From contig CAVYEG010000018.1 of the NCBI GenBank assembly GCA_963767565.1, forward strand, positions 62,001-126,000: a DNA stretch of 64,000 nt, written 5' to 3'. Source of the DNA: Palsa-504 sp963767565. Its GTDB lineage: Bacteria > Actinomycetota > Actinomycetes > Streptosporangiales > Streptosporangiaceae. The notes beneath the pieces were generated by a model. The model worked only from the letters and a program-made list of their open reading frames with translations, was not told where the DNA came from and searched no databases. This document shows positions 42,542-50,268 of this stretch, one piece after another. Position numbers and translations under genes: made by a program. Within the stretch, counting starts at the first letter, position 1. The number at the start of each line of letters is the position of its first letter.

Positions 42542-43531
42542 ATGACCAAACGACCTCGGGTCACCGTGCTCGGCAGCCTGAACATGGATATCTCGGTGAC
42601 CGTAGCCCGGCTGCCCGGCCCCGGCGCCACCGTGCTCGGCTCGGCGGCCCGGTTCACGCCCGGCGGCAAGGGGGCCAACCAGGCGGTCGCGGCGGCCCGC
42701 CTCGGCGCCGAGGTCCGCATGGTCGGCTGTGTCGGCGACGACGACTTCGGCCGCCAGCTGCTGGCCACGCTCCGCGACGAAGCGGTCGACGCCAGCACCG
42801 TAAGAGTCGTAACCGGGGTACCGACCGGCCTGGCCATGATCGCCGTGGACGAAGCCGGCGAGAACCTCATCATCGTCGCACCCGGCGCCAACCACGAGGC
42901 CGGCCCGCCCGAGGCCGCCGCCGGACCAGCCGGACCAGCCGGACCAGCCAGACCGGCCCGACCAGCGGAACAAGCTCAGCAAGCCGGCCAGTCGCGCGAC
43001 ATCCTGGTCATCAGCGCCGAGATCCCGCTCCCCACGATCAGGGCCGCGCTGGCCCGGTCCGGCATCTGCATGCTCAACCTGGCCCCCGCCCCGCCGGAGG
43101 CACAAGCGGTCGTCGCCGCCCTAGGCAGCCACCTGGACTGGCTGGTGGTGAACGAGTCCGAGGCCGCCGCCGTCCTCGGCCACCCGGTCAGGGGCCTGGC
43201 CGCCGCCAGCCAAGCCGCCGCCGAACTGATCGCCAACGGCCCGCGGAACGCCGTGGTCACCGCCGGCGCCCACGGCGCCGCCCTGGCCGGCCCCGGCGGC
43301 ACGCACATCATCGAGGGCTTCAAAGTCCAGGCCGTCGACACCGTGGGCGCGGGCGACACCTTCGTGGGGGCGCTGGCCACCGCCATCGCGGCCGGGGTTC
43401 CCGCCCCGCAGGCCATCAGGGCCGCCGCCGCCGCGGGCGCCGCCGCCGTCACCAGGGCCGGGGCCCAGACGGCCATGCCCAGGCCCGCTGATATCCTCGC
43501 CGCCACCGGCGAGGCATGGCCCGTCGGCTAA
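42542..43531 (+). CDS. rbsK: Ribokinase-like PfkB-family sugar kinase
   Basis: The 329-residue PfkB kinase has signature 1 GGKGANQAVAAARLGAEVRMVGCVGDDDFG and signature 2 DTVGAGDTFVGAL, which contains the catalytic Asp. NMDISVTVARLPGPG at the start is typical of ribokinase. Between NHEAGPPEA and DILVISAEIP there is an insert of about 25 residues of GPA/RPA type, encoded by a 9-bp repeat near 42920-42965; ribokinases normally have only a short loop here. It phosphorylates ribose or a similar sugar. The operator just upstream suggests control by a LacI-type repressor. Confidence 0.9.
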   Translation: MTKRPRVTVLGSLNMDISVTVARLPGPGATVLGSAARFTPGGKGANQAVAAARLGAEVRMVGCVGDDDFGRQLLATLRDEAVDASTVRVVTGVPTGLAMIAVDEAGENLIIVAPGANHEAGPPEAAAGPAGPAGPARPARPAEQAQQAGQSRDILVISAEIPLPTIRAALARSGICMLNLAPAPPEAQAVVAALGSHLDWLVVNESEAAAVLGHPVRGLAAASQAAAELIANGPRNAVVTAGAHGAALAGPGGTHIIEGFKVQAVDTVGAGDTFVGALATAIAAGVPAPQAIRAAAAAGAAAVTRAGAQTAMPRPADILAATGEAWPVG

Positions 43532-43595
43532 AGCCGGTGTATACCAGGCATAAGGGGACCGGCGATAAGATTCTCCGGAAGGAGAAACTGAACTT

Positions 43596-45227
43596 ATGAC
43601 GCCTGACCTGCGGGGACCCGAGCTGGCCGGGAAGGAAACCAGGAAGGAAACCGTGCCGGAAACCGGGAAGGAAACCGGGAAGGAAAGGAACAACCGGGAT
43701 CCGGTCTCCGCCGCTCTGGCCGTCCTCGCGCAGACCTTCGCCATCGCCGCCGAGCCCAGCCCAAGCGGCACCCGTCAGCGCACCTGGCTGGACACCTTCG
43801 ACTGGCGGTTGAACCGGGCCGGCCTGGTCCTGGAGTACGAGCACGCGCGCCGCGGCGGCCGCCTGCTGCTGACCAGGGACGACATGACCCAGGCCGAGCA
43901 GCTCGTATCCGGCTGGAGCCCCGCCCGTCCCCGGCTGGCCAGCGACCTGCCCGCTGGACCGGTCCGGGACCAGGTCGTCAAGCTGGCCAGCCCGCGAGCG
44001 CTGCTGCCGGTAGCCAAGGCGGCCGGCCGCACCAGCGTCACCCGGCTGCTCAACGAGGACGGCAAGACCGTCGCCCGGCTGATCGTGGACCGCTCGAGCG
44101 TCACCAGTGCCGGCGCGACGGAAGGCCTGCCCCCGCGGCTGGCCATCGCCGAAGTCCGCGGCTACTCAGGCCAGGCCCGCAGGGCCGCCCAGCTGCTGGC
44201 CGAGATCCCCGGCGTCGCCCCCGCCCCCGACGCGTTCACCGGGGCCCTGACCGCGGCCGGCCGTCACCCCGCCGACTACAGCAACGGCCTGGACGCCCCG
44301 ATCACCGGCGCCATGCCCGCGGCCGTGGCCGTGGCCACCCTGCTGCTGCGCATGCTCGACATCCTCGAGCTCAACGTCCACGGCGTCATGCGCGACATCG
44401 ACACCGAGTTCCTGCACGACCTGCGGGTGTCGGTCCGCCGCACCAGGTCGGCGATCAAGCTGCTCGGCCAGGTGCTGCCCGCCGGGCTGGCCGGGCAGTA
44501 CGCGGCCGAGTTCTCCTGGCTCGGCGACCTGACCACGCCGACCCGGGACCTGGACGTCTACCTGCTCGGCTTCCCCGGCCTGGCCGATCAGCTGGTGGCC
44601 GCCTCGGCGGCCGACCTGGAGCCATTCCGGACCTACCTGGTCAAGCAAAGGGCCCGGGAGTTCCGCAAGCTGACCGCAGGCCTGCGCTCGGCGCGGTTCA
44701 AGGCCCTCGTCGCCGACTGGCGCCAGGAGCTTACCGAGATCAGGGACGGCGGCGGGCCCCGGAAGCACCGCAAGCTCACCACCAAAGAGCTGGCCGTCTC
44801 CACCACCGGCCGGGTGTTCCGCCGGGTCGCGGCCAAGGGCGGCGCGATTACCCCGCTGTCCGCCCCGGAGACCCTGCACGACCTGCGCAAGCGCTGCAAG
44901 GAACTGCGCTACCTGCTGGAGTTCTTCGCGCCGCTGCACGACCCGGAGGCCTACCGCAAGGTCGTCGGCGACCTCAAGGCGCTGCAGGACTGCCTGGGCG
45001 AGTTCCAGGACAGCCAGGTGCAGCGGGAGGAGCTGCATGTGCTGGCCGACGCCATGCTGGCCGAGCGGGCTGCCCCCGCGGCCACCCTGCTGGCCATGGG
45101 TGAGATCGCCGCCGGGCTGGTGCTCAGCCAGGGCGAGGCCCGCGCCGCCTTCGCCCGCCGGTTCGCCCGGTTCGCCGGCTCCGCGGGCCAGGAACGGATC
45201 CGCGTGCTGCTCGAGGCGGACCGGTGA
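43596..45227 (+). CDS. CHAD-domain protein (with degenerate CYTH-like N-terminus)
   Basis: The 543-residue protein has an N-terminal region (about 30-210) with a CYTH-like layout (TWLDTFDWRLNRAGLVLEYE, ARLIVDRSSV) and a CHAD domain (about 240-535) with paired conserved His helices HDLRVSVRRTRSAIKLLG and LHDLRKRCKELRYLLEFF. CHAD domains bind polyphosphate; CYTH partners hydrolyse triphosphates. The first 35 residues contain repeated KET units (KETRKETVPETGKETGKE) from a 15-bp type repeat. A palindrome TTCTCC/GGAGAA surrounds the AAGGAGA ribosome site. The stop overlaps the parA GTG, so the two proteins are made together. Confidence 0.9.
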   Translation: MTPDLRGPELAGKETRKETVPETGKETGKERNNRDPVSAALAVLAQTFAIAAEPSPSGTRQRTWLDTFDWRLNRAGLVLEYEHARRGGRLLLTRDDMTQAEQLVSGWSPARPRLASDLPAGPVRDQVVKLASPRALLPVAKAAGRTSVTRLLNEDGKTVARLIVDRSSVTSAGATEGLPPRLAIAEVRGYSGQARRAAQLLAEIPGVAPAPDAFTGALTAAGRHPADYSNGLDAPITGAMPAAVAVATLLLRMLDILELNVHGVMRDIDTEFLHDLRVSVRRTRSAIKLLGQVLPAGLAGQYAAEFSWLGDLTTPTRDLDVYLLGFPGLADQLVAASAADLEPFRTYLVKQRAREFRKLTAGLRSARFKALVADWRQELTEIRDGGGPRKHRKLTTKELAVSTTGRVFRRVAAKGGAITPLSAPETLHDLRKRCKELRYLLEFFAPLHDPEAYRKVVGDLKALQDCLGEFQDSQVQREELHVLADAMLAERAAPAATLLAMGEIAAGLVLSQGEARAAFARRFARFAGSAGQERIRVLLEADR

Positions 45228-45979
45228 CGATATACGCCACGTACAACATCAAGGGCGGCGTGGGCAAGACCACCGCCGCGGTCAACCTGGCCTACCTGTC
45301 GGCCGCCGACGGCTACTCCACGCTGCTGTGGGACCTGGACCCGCAGGGCGCGGCCAGCTTCCTGTTCCGGATCAAGCCCCGGGTCAAGGGCGGCGGTAAG
45401 GCGCTGATCCGCGGCACCAAGGCCCTCGACGACGCCATCAAGGGCACCGACTTCGACCACCTGGACCTGCTCCCGGCCGACTTCACCTACCGCCACATGG
45501 ACCTGCTGCTGAAGTCGACCACCAAGTTCGCCGCCCTGCTCAAGCCCCTGGCCGCCGAGTACGAGAACGTCTTCCTGGACTGCCCGCCGAGCATCTCGCT
45601 GGTCTCCGAGAACGTCATGCACGCCGCCGACGTGCTGCTGGTCCCGCTGATCCCGACCACCTTGTCGGTGCGCACGCTGGACCAGCTGACCAAGTTCGTG
45701 GCCGACTTCGACGGCCGCCGCCCCGCCGTGCGCGCCTTCTTCAGCATGGTCGACCGCCGTAAGCGCCTGCACCTTCAGATCACTCAAAACCTTTCGGCCG
45801 AACGGACCGTGGTCTCCGCGTCCGCCATCCCGGCCCTGTCCCTCATCGAGCGCATGTCCGTGGAGCGGGCGCCGGTCAGCGCGTTCGCGCCGCGCAGCCA
45901 GGCCGCCCGCGCCTTCCGTGCTCTATGGTCCGAGATCAGCGCGGGGGACGCTAAACCCGCTGATGAGGCCGTGCGATGA
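45224..45979 (+). CDS. ParA-family ATPase
   Basis: The 251-residue protein has the deviant Walker A YNIKGGVGKTTAAVNLAYL, Walker A' LLWDLDPQGAAS and Walker B NVFLDCPPSISLVSENV, as in ParA/MinD-type ATPases that position cargo on the nucleoid or membrane. It is coupled by GTGA overlap to the CHAD gene and has no ParB partner nearby, so it may position polyphosphate granules instead of DNA. In other bacteria ParA-like proteins position cytosolic bodies; this extension to polyphosphate is inference. The 3' end overlaps a methyltransferase remnant on the other strand. Confidence 0.9.
   Translation: MTIYATYNIKGGVGKTTAAVNLAYLSAADGYSTLLWDLDPQGAASFLFRIKPRVKGGGKALIRGTKALDDAIKGTDFDHLDLLPADFTYRHMDLLLKSTTKFAALLKPLAAEYENVFLDCPPSISLVSENVMHAADVLLVPLIPTTLSVRTLDQLTKFVADFDGRRPAVRAFFSMVDRRKRLHLQITQNLSAERTVVSASAIPALSLIERMSVERAPVSAFAPRSQAARAFRALWSEISAGDAKPADEAVR
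45792..45815. repeat. CCGAACGG repeat, copy inside parA
   Basis: GGCCGAACGGACCGTGGTCT differs from the hpnE and 33292 copies at few positions. It encodes AERTVVS, a segment also conserved in ParA relatives, so similarity by chance or recoding is possible. Confidence 0.45.
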
Positions 45980-46157
45980 GGACGCGGTAGCCCAGGTCGA
46001 GTTCGTCCAGCGCCAGCAGGTGCCCGTACCTGCGCTGCCATTCGCCGCTGTCCGCGTCGGCCAGGGCCGCCGCCAGCCGGGCCGCGATGCGCGGCTCGGG
46101 ACGCCGGCCGGCCGTGTACCCGCCGCCGATGGTGTCGTACACCGGCGGTGTATTCAT
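45951..46157 (-). pseudogene. SAM-dependent methyltransferase reduced to its two ends
   Basis: From ATG 46157 the frame gives MNTPPVYDTIGGGYTAGRRP EPRIAARLAAALADA, the start of a class I methyltransferase. It passes directly in frame to DSGEWQRRYGHLLALDELDL GYRVLIARPHQRV, its C-terminus. The SAM-binding Rossmann core of about 170 residues is missing. ATG 46157 overlaps the stop of the upstream PCD-VOC gene by 4 bp, so it is still translationally coupled and could give a 68-residue product. Confidence 0.8.
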
Positions 46158-46831
46158 CCCCGGTCCCGGCCCTGCCATGTCGTGATGCAGGCCTCGTTGC
46201 CCTCGGCGTCGGCCAGCACCCAGAACGCCGGGGCCTCCGCGTCGTTGGTGACGGTGCCGCCGGCCGCCAGTGTGGCCGCGATCCGGGCCGGCGCCTCGTC
46301 GTGCGGCACCGACACGTCCAGGTGGATGCGGTTGCGCTGCGGCCGCGGCGCGTCCATCTGCTGGAACCAGACCGCCGGTCCCTGGCCCAGCGGGTCGACC
46401 AGCGCACCGCCCGCCTCGTCCGCGTAGCCCAGCACCGCCCGCCAGAACGGCCGGATCGCCGCCGCGTCGAGCGTGTCGATCCCGATCTCGAGTGCCTGCA
46501 CCGACCGCGTCCGCACCTCGCCGTCCGCACCCAGCCGGAACTCCCCGGCCACGGCCGAGATCCGGTGGGCGAGCTCGACGTCGCGCGGGGTGATCCACGC
46601 GACGTCCGAGCTCTGCAGGGCCAGGATGACCCGGTCGGCGCGGATGTCCAGCCGCAGGTGCCCGTCGGCGCCGGGCACCGCCGCCGCCCGCCCGGCCACG
46701 TCGGCGGCCAGCGGCAGTGACCCGGTCAGCACCTGTGTCTGCAACTCGCCCAGGACCAGCCGCCAGCCCAGGCTGGTGACGGCGTCCGAGGCTTCTTTCC
46801 TGCTGAGCTTGCGGTAAGGATCGTCGGTCAT
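46154..46831 (-). CDS. Fusion of pterin-4a-carbinolamine dehydratase-like and VOC/glyoxalase-like domains
   Basis: Residues 1-105 resemble 4a-hydroxytetrahydrobiopterin dehydratase: LSRKEASDAVTSLGWRLVLG, then LRLDIRADRVILALQ and TPRDVELAHRISAVA. Residues 110-225 form a VOC (glyoxalase/dioxygenase fold) domain: ALEIGIDTLDAAAIRPFWRAVLGY, NRIHLDVSVPHDEAPARIAA and FWVLADAEGNEACITTW. The combination is known in actinobacteria, where its substrate is unclear. ATG 46831 has AAGGATCG-type sequence upstream. Catalytic residues of the dehydratase half are not all evident, so activity is uncertain. Confidence 0.82.
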   Translation of the reverse strand: MTDDPYRKLSRKEASDAVTSLGWRLVLGELQTQVLTGSLPLAADVAGRAAAVPGADGHLRLDIRADRVILALQSSDVAWITPRDVELAHRISAVAGEFRLGADGEVRTRSVQALEIGIDTLDAAAIRPFWRAVLGYADEAGGALVDPLGQGPAVWFQQMDAPRPQRNRIHLDVSVPHDEAPARIAATLAAGGTVTNDAEAPAFWVLADAEGNEACITTWQGRDRG

Positions 46832-46839
46832 ACCGGGCC

Positions 46840-46988
46840 TCAGGAGCTGGTGTGCCGCTGGAGGAAGGCCAGCGTCTGGGTGTTGAAGCCCTCGGCGTTC
46901 TCGTAGATCGGGGCGTGCGCGCAGTCCTCGAAGATGATGAGCTCGGTGTTCGGGATCCGCTATAGACGTCGATTCCGTTCGCCTGCAC
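46840..46988 (-). pseudogene. Alpha/beta hydrolase reduced to its two ends
   Basis: GTG 46988, preceded by GGGAGGG, opens with VQANGIDVY, the beginning of many alpha/beta hydrolases. Almost at once, with a frame change, the sequence becomes RIPNTELIIFEDCAHAPIYE followed by NAEGFNTQTLAFLQRHTSS and a TGA at 46840: the C-terminal His region of the same family. The entire catalytic core is gone. Confidence 0.75.
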
Positions 46989-47092
46989 CGTTATTTTGCC
47001 CTCCCGGATTCGCGGTTGAGTCGATCCTAGGCGTGGCGGTCATCGAGGTCGGTGCGGGGCCGGGGCGCATGATCCCGACAAACCATCGGCGA

Positions 47093-47122
47093 AGCCCGGC
47101 GCCTCCTCCGCGGCGCCGGGCT
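47093..47122 (-). terminator. Stem-loop after the ABC-2 exporter operon
   Basis: AGCCCGGCGCC pairs perfectly with GGCGCCGGGCT around an 8-base loop. It starts about 20 bp beyond the stop of the permease gene, in the position expected for a transcription terminator. Confidence 0.65.
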
Positions 47123-47141
47123 CCGTGATGGTTGCGAGTGC

Positions 47142-48077
47142 TTACGCGTCGCGCTTTCGGAATAGGTAGGCGCCCGCGGCGACCAGGGCCGCGGCCCACA
47201 GCGCCGTCACGCCCAGCTGCGGCCAGGCTGACCACAGGTGCTGGTTGAGGTTGTCGCGGATGGTGACCGAGATCTGCTGGTTCGCGGCGTCGGGCAGGAA
47301 CCGCATGATGTCCCAGCGCCACTGGCTCGGCAGCGCCTGCTCTAGGACGGGGATGATGAACAGCGCGGCGATGGCGATCGCGATCGTGCCGGCCGTGTGC
47401 CGCACCAGCGCGCCGAGGCCGAACGCGATGAGCGCGACCAGCGTGACGAACAGCGCGCAGCCGATGATGGCCAGCAGGACGGTGGACGGGTGGATCACGT
47501 CGGTGCCCGAGAAGGTCGCCGTGCAGCCGCCCGGACCATTCGGGCAGTTCACGTTCGCGTTCCGCGGGATCGTGACGGCGTGGAACAGCGAGGCGCTCAC
47601 GCCGTGGCCCGACAGCAGCGCCTGGCCGACGAAGAACGCGATGAACGACGTGATAAGCGAGACGACCAGCGTGACCGAGGTGAGCACGATCGCCTTCGCG
47701 GCATAGATCGTGCCGCGCCGCGGCTGCGCGGTCAGCGAAGTGCGGATCATGCCGGTGGAGTACTCGGAGGTGATCGCCAGCGCGGCGATCACCGCGATGA
47801 TGAGCTGGCCGATCTCGAAGAACGCGATCAGCGAGACCTGGGTGGCGTCGAAGTCGGCCTTGTTGCCCGGGTTGTGGCCGAAGTTGGCCGCGGCGCCGGC
47901 CGTGATCGCCGCGCCGATGCCGATCGAGACGACCAGCAGCGCCGCCAGGGTCCAGTAGGTAGACCGGACCGAGCGGATCTTGGTGAACTCCGAGGCGATC
48001 GCGCCCCGCAGCCCGGCCCGCCCGGTGGCTGGCGGAAGCGGGGAGAGCTGCCTGTCCAGCGTTGCCGTAGTGGCCAT
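47142..48077 (-). CDS. ABC-2 type transporter permease
   Basis: The 311-residue membrane protein has six predicted helices: TYWTLAALLVVSIGIGAAIT, FFEIGQLIIAVIAALAITSEYSTGMIRTSL, VVSLITSFIAFFVGQALL, VLLAIIGCALFVTLVALIAFGLG, IAIAIAALFIIPVLEQ and the last at the C-terminus. EYSTGMIRTSLTAQPRRG is the hallmark of actinomycete drug/lantibiotic-type ABC-2 permeases. It works with the ATPase encoded 3 bp upstream. Substrate not identifiable. Confidence 0.9.
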   Translation of the reverse strand: MATTATLDRQLSPLPPATGRAGLRGAIASEFTKIRSVRSTYWTLAALLVVSIGIGAAITAGAAANFGHNPGNKADFDATQVSLIAFFEIGQLIIAVIAALAITSEYSTGMIRTSLTAQPRRGTIYAAKAIVLTSVTLVVSLITSFIAFFVGQALLSGHGVSASLFHAVTIPRNANVNCPNGPGGCTATFSGTDVIHPSTVLLAIIGCALFVTLVALIAFGLGALVRHTAGTIAIAIAALFIIPVLEQALPSQWRWDIMRFLPDAANQQISVTIRDNLNQHLWSAWPQLGVTALWAAALVAAGAYLFRKRDA

Positions 48078-48080
48078 CGC

Positions 48081-49019
48081 TCAGACCCCGCTTTCAATGG
48101 TGGCTGCCGCACCGGGAATCCCGGCGTGGTACTCCACGCTGCTCGCGGTCAGTTCCATGAACGCCTCCTCGAGCGAGGCGCGGACCATGGTCAGCTCGTG
48201 CAGCCTGATGCCCTGCTCGAACGCGATGTCGCCCACCGCCTCCGCGGTCATCCCGCGGATCTCGATGGCGCCGTCGTCGTCGGTGACCGTGGTCGCGCCC
48301 TCGGCGGACACGGCCTTGATCAGGTCCTCCGCCCCCGGGGTGCGTACCCGCACGGCAGCACCAGAGGAGCGCGCGATGAACTCCGACATCGAGCAGTCGG
48401 CGATCAGCTTGCCCCGGCCGATCACGATCAGGTGGTCAGCGGTGTACTCCATCTCCGACATCAGGTGGCTGGAGACGAAGACCGTGCGCCCCTCGGCGGC
48501 CAGGGCCTTCATCAGGTTCCTGATCCACAAGATGCCCTCGGGGTCGAGCCCGTTGACCGGCTCGTCGAACATCAGCACCTTGGGATCGCCGAGCATGGTC
48601 CCGGCGATGCCCAGGCGCTGGCTCATGCCGAGCGAGAACCCCTTGGACCGCTTCTTCGCCACCTCGGAGAGGCCGACCAGCTCGAGGACCTCGCCGACGC
48701 GGCTCTTCGGCAGGTTGTTGGTCTGCGCCAGGCAGAGCAGGTGGTTGTACGCCGACCGGCCGCCGTGCACCGCCTTGGCGTCGAGCAGTGCGCCGACCTC
48801 GCGCATCGGGTATCCCAGGTCGTGATAGTCGTGGCCGTCCACCGCCACGGTGCCCGCGTCCGGGTAGTCGAGCCCCAGGATGCACCGCATCGTGGTGGTC
48901 TTGCCCGCCCCGTTCGGGCCCAGGAAGCCGGTGACCTTGCCCGGCTCAATGCCGAACGTCAGCCCGTCGACGGCGGTTTTCTCCCCGTACCGCTTGGTGA
49001 GCCCCCGTACCTCAATCAT
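48081..49019 (-). CDS. ABC transporter ATP-binding protein (DrrA/BcrA type)
   Basis: The 312-residue ATPase has Walker A GPNGAGKTTT, Q-loop MREVGALLDAKAVHGGRSAYNHL, signature FSLGMSQRLGIAGTML, Walker B VLMFDEPVNGLDP and the H-loop VSSHLMSEM, followed by the regulatory C-terminal domain. DrrA/BcrA-type pumps export antibiotics or lipids. ATG 49019 (MIEVRGLTKRYG) is chosen by homology; the frame opens further upstream. Operon: ATPase then ABC-2 permease. Confidence 0.94.
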   Translation of the reverse strand: MIEVRGLTKRYGEKTAVDGLTFGIEPGKVTGFLGPNGAGKTTTMRCILGLDYPDAGTVAVDGHDYHDLGYPMREVGALLDAKAVHGGRSAYNHLLCLAQTNNLPKSRVGEVLELVGLSEVAKKRSKGFSLGMSQRLGIAGTMLGDPKVLMFDEPVNGLDPEGILWIRNLMKALAAEGRTVFVSSHLMSEMEYTADHLIVIGRGKLIADCSMSEFIARSSGAAVRVRTPGAEDLIKAVSAEGATTVTDDDGAIEIRGMTAEAVGDIAFEQGIRLHELTMVRASLEEAFMELTASSVEYHAGIPGAAATIESGV

Positions 49020-49162
49020 TAAGTTGTCCTCTCCCTCGTGACATACGCCCAATTCTGGCCGTCCGCCCCGCCCGCCGCGTCGGCCCCGGTGATGATTTTG
49101 TCATCCCCCTGCAGAGTGACATCCCGGTACACCGGATCGACCCGGCCGCGGCCGGTACAGGT

Positions 49163-49429
49163 TCAGGCCGGGGTCAGGCTGGCCAGGCCCCCCAGGTCGA
49201 CGCACGTGATCCCGCGCAGCTCGACCAGCACCATGAGCACCGCGGTGCACGACCGGCAGCGCACCACCGTGCCCAGCCCCGGCGGGTAGACCGCCAGCTC
49301 GGCCACCTGGCTGGCCGCGCCGCAGGAACCGCATATCCCGGTGGCCGTGGTCATGTCGGTGCCGAACAGCGACATCAGCAGCCCGCCGATCGCGTTGCCG
49401 TCCAGGACGCTGTCTTCCAGCGCTTCCAT
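49163..49429 (-). CDS. DUF6510-like small zinc-ribbon protein
   Basis: The 88-residue protein starts MEALEDSVLDGNAIGGLL and carries two CxxC pairs, CGSCGA and CRSC, about 30 residues apart, consistent with a zinc ribbon. It is the third gene behind a molybdopterin oxidoreductase and its FAD reductase; this trio recurs in actinobacteria, and I assign the DUF6510 name from that context and the sequence pattern. ATG 49429 follows GGAGGCTGG. It may be a metal or electron-transfer partner (inference). Confidence 0.78.
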   Translation of the reverse strand: MEALEDSVLDGNAIGGLLMSLFGTDMTTATGICGSCGAASQVAELAVYPPGLGTVVRCRSCTAVLMVLVELRGITCVDLGGLASLTPA

Positions 49430-49488
49430 CCCAGCCTCCCGCCTTGAGTAACCGATCAGCCGCCGAGAGCCCCGGCCGCTGACGGGCC

Positions 49489-50268
49489 TCAGCTGCCTGT
49501 GGCCCCGAACCGCTCCGTCTTGACCCGCTGCTCCGGGTAGCCGAGCGCCACCAGCCCCGCCGCCACCGCCTCCACGAAGCTTGTCGGCCCGCACACGTAG
49601 GCCAGCGGCGCCTGCGCCACGGGCCAGGCCACCTCCGCCAGCATCGGCTGGTCCACCCGCCGGGCGTACCCGGTCCACCCGGCCGGCTGGGTCCGGGTCA
49701 GCGTGTAACACACCGCCAGCCCGTCCGCAGGAACGTCGAGCTCGGACCGGTAGATCACGTCCATCAGGCTCCGCGATGAGTACAGCAGGCGCGTCGGTAC
49801 CGTGTCGCCCAGCCGGGCCCGGTGCCGCAGGATGGACCGCAGCGGCACCACGCCCGAGCCGCCCGCGGCCAGCAGCAGCGGCCCGCCATCCGGCGCGTCC
49901 CAGACGAAATAACCGCCGATCGGCCCGCGCACCTCGATCTCGTCACCTGGCCGCAGTTCCTCGGTCAGGTAGGGGGAGACCTCGCCGTCGTCCAGTCGTT
50001 CCACGGTGATCGCAGGCGGCTCGCCCGGCGCGGAGGCGATCGAGTACGAGCGCTCGGCCCGGTAACCGTCCTCGGCGGTGAGCCTGATGTCCAGGTGCTG
50101 CCCGGCCTGATGCCCGGCCCAGTCCGGCAAGTCGAGCATCAGCGTGCGGACCTGGGGTGTCTCGTCGGTGACCGAGCCGACCATGGCGGTCTGCCAGGCC
50201 CCCGGGGGGGTCTGGGGGGGTCGTCCCCCCTGGCCGTTCAGTCGCCCGCGTACCGCTGTTCCTGCCAT
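49489..50268 (-). CDS. FAD/NAD(P)-binding ferredoxin reductase-type oxidoreductase
   Basis: The 259-residue FNR-family protein binds FAD through RSYSIASAPGEP (RxYS) and NAD(P) through LLAAGGSGVVPLRSIL, and ends with YVCGPTSFVEAVAAGL and ERFGATG. There is no 2Fe-2S domain. It passes electrons to the molybdopterin enzyme encoded just upstream, whose stop it overlaps by 31 bp. A G-run element adds about 14 residues (NGQGGRPPQTPPGA) between VRGRL and the conserved WQTAMVGSV, in frame. ATG 50268 is the likely start. Confidence 0.9.
   Translation of the reverse strand: MAGTAVRGRLNGQGGRPPQTPPGAWQTAMVGSVTDETPQVRTLMLDLPDWAGHQAGQHLDIRLTAEDGYRAERSYSIASAPGEPPAITVERLDDGEVSPYLTEELRPGDEIEVRGPIGGYFVWDAPDGGPLLLAAGGSGVVPLRSILRHRARLGDTVPTRLLYSSRSLMDVIYRSELDVPADGLAVCYTLTRTQPAGWTGYARRVDQPMLAEVAWPVAQAPLAYVCGPTSFVEAVAAGLVALGYPEQRVKTERFGATGS
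50199..50232 (+). repeat. G-run hairpin element, copy 5 (inside the FNR-type reductase gene)
   Basis: Order: C5, G7, TCT, G7, TCGT, C6. This matches the second half of copies 2 and 3. It lies in frame near the 5' end of the reductase gene, read antisense to the gene. Confidence 0.75.

Noticed and set aside
47041..47141. Possible tRNA-like fold after the ABC-2 permease gene
   Set aside because: Only a simple stem-loop is present; there is no acceptor stem, T-loop sequence or anticodon arm.
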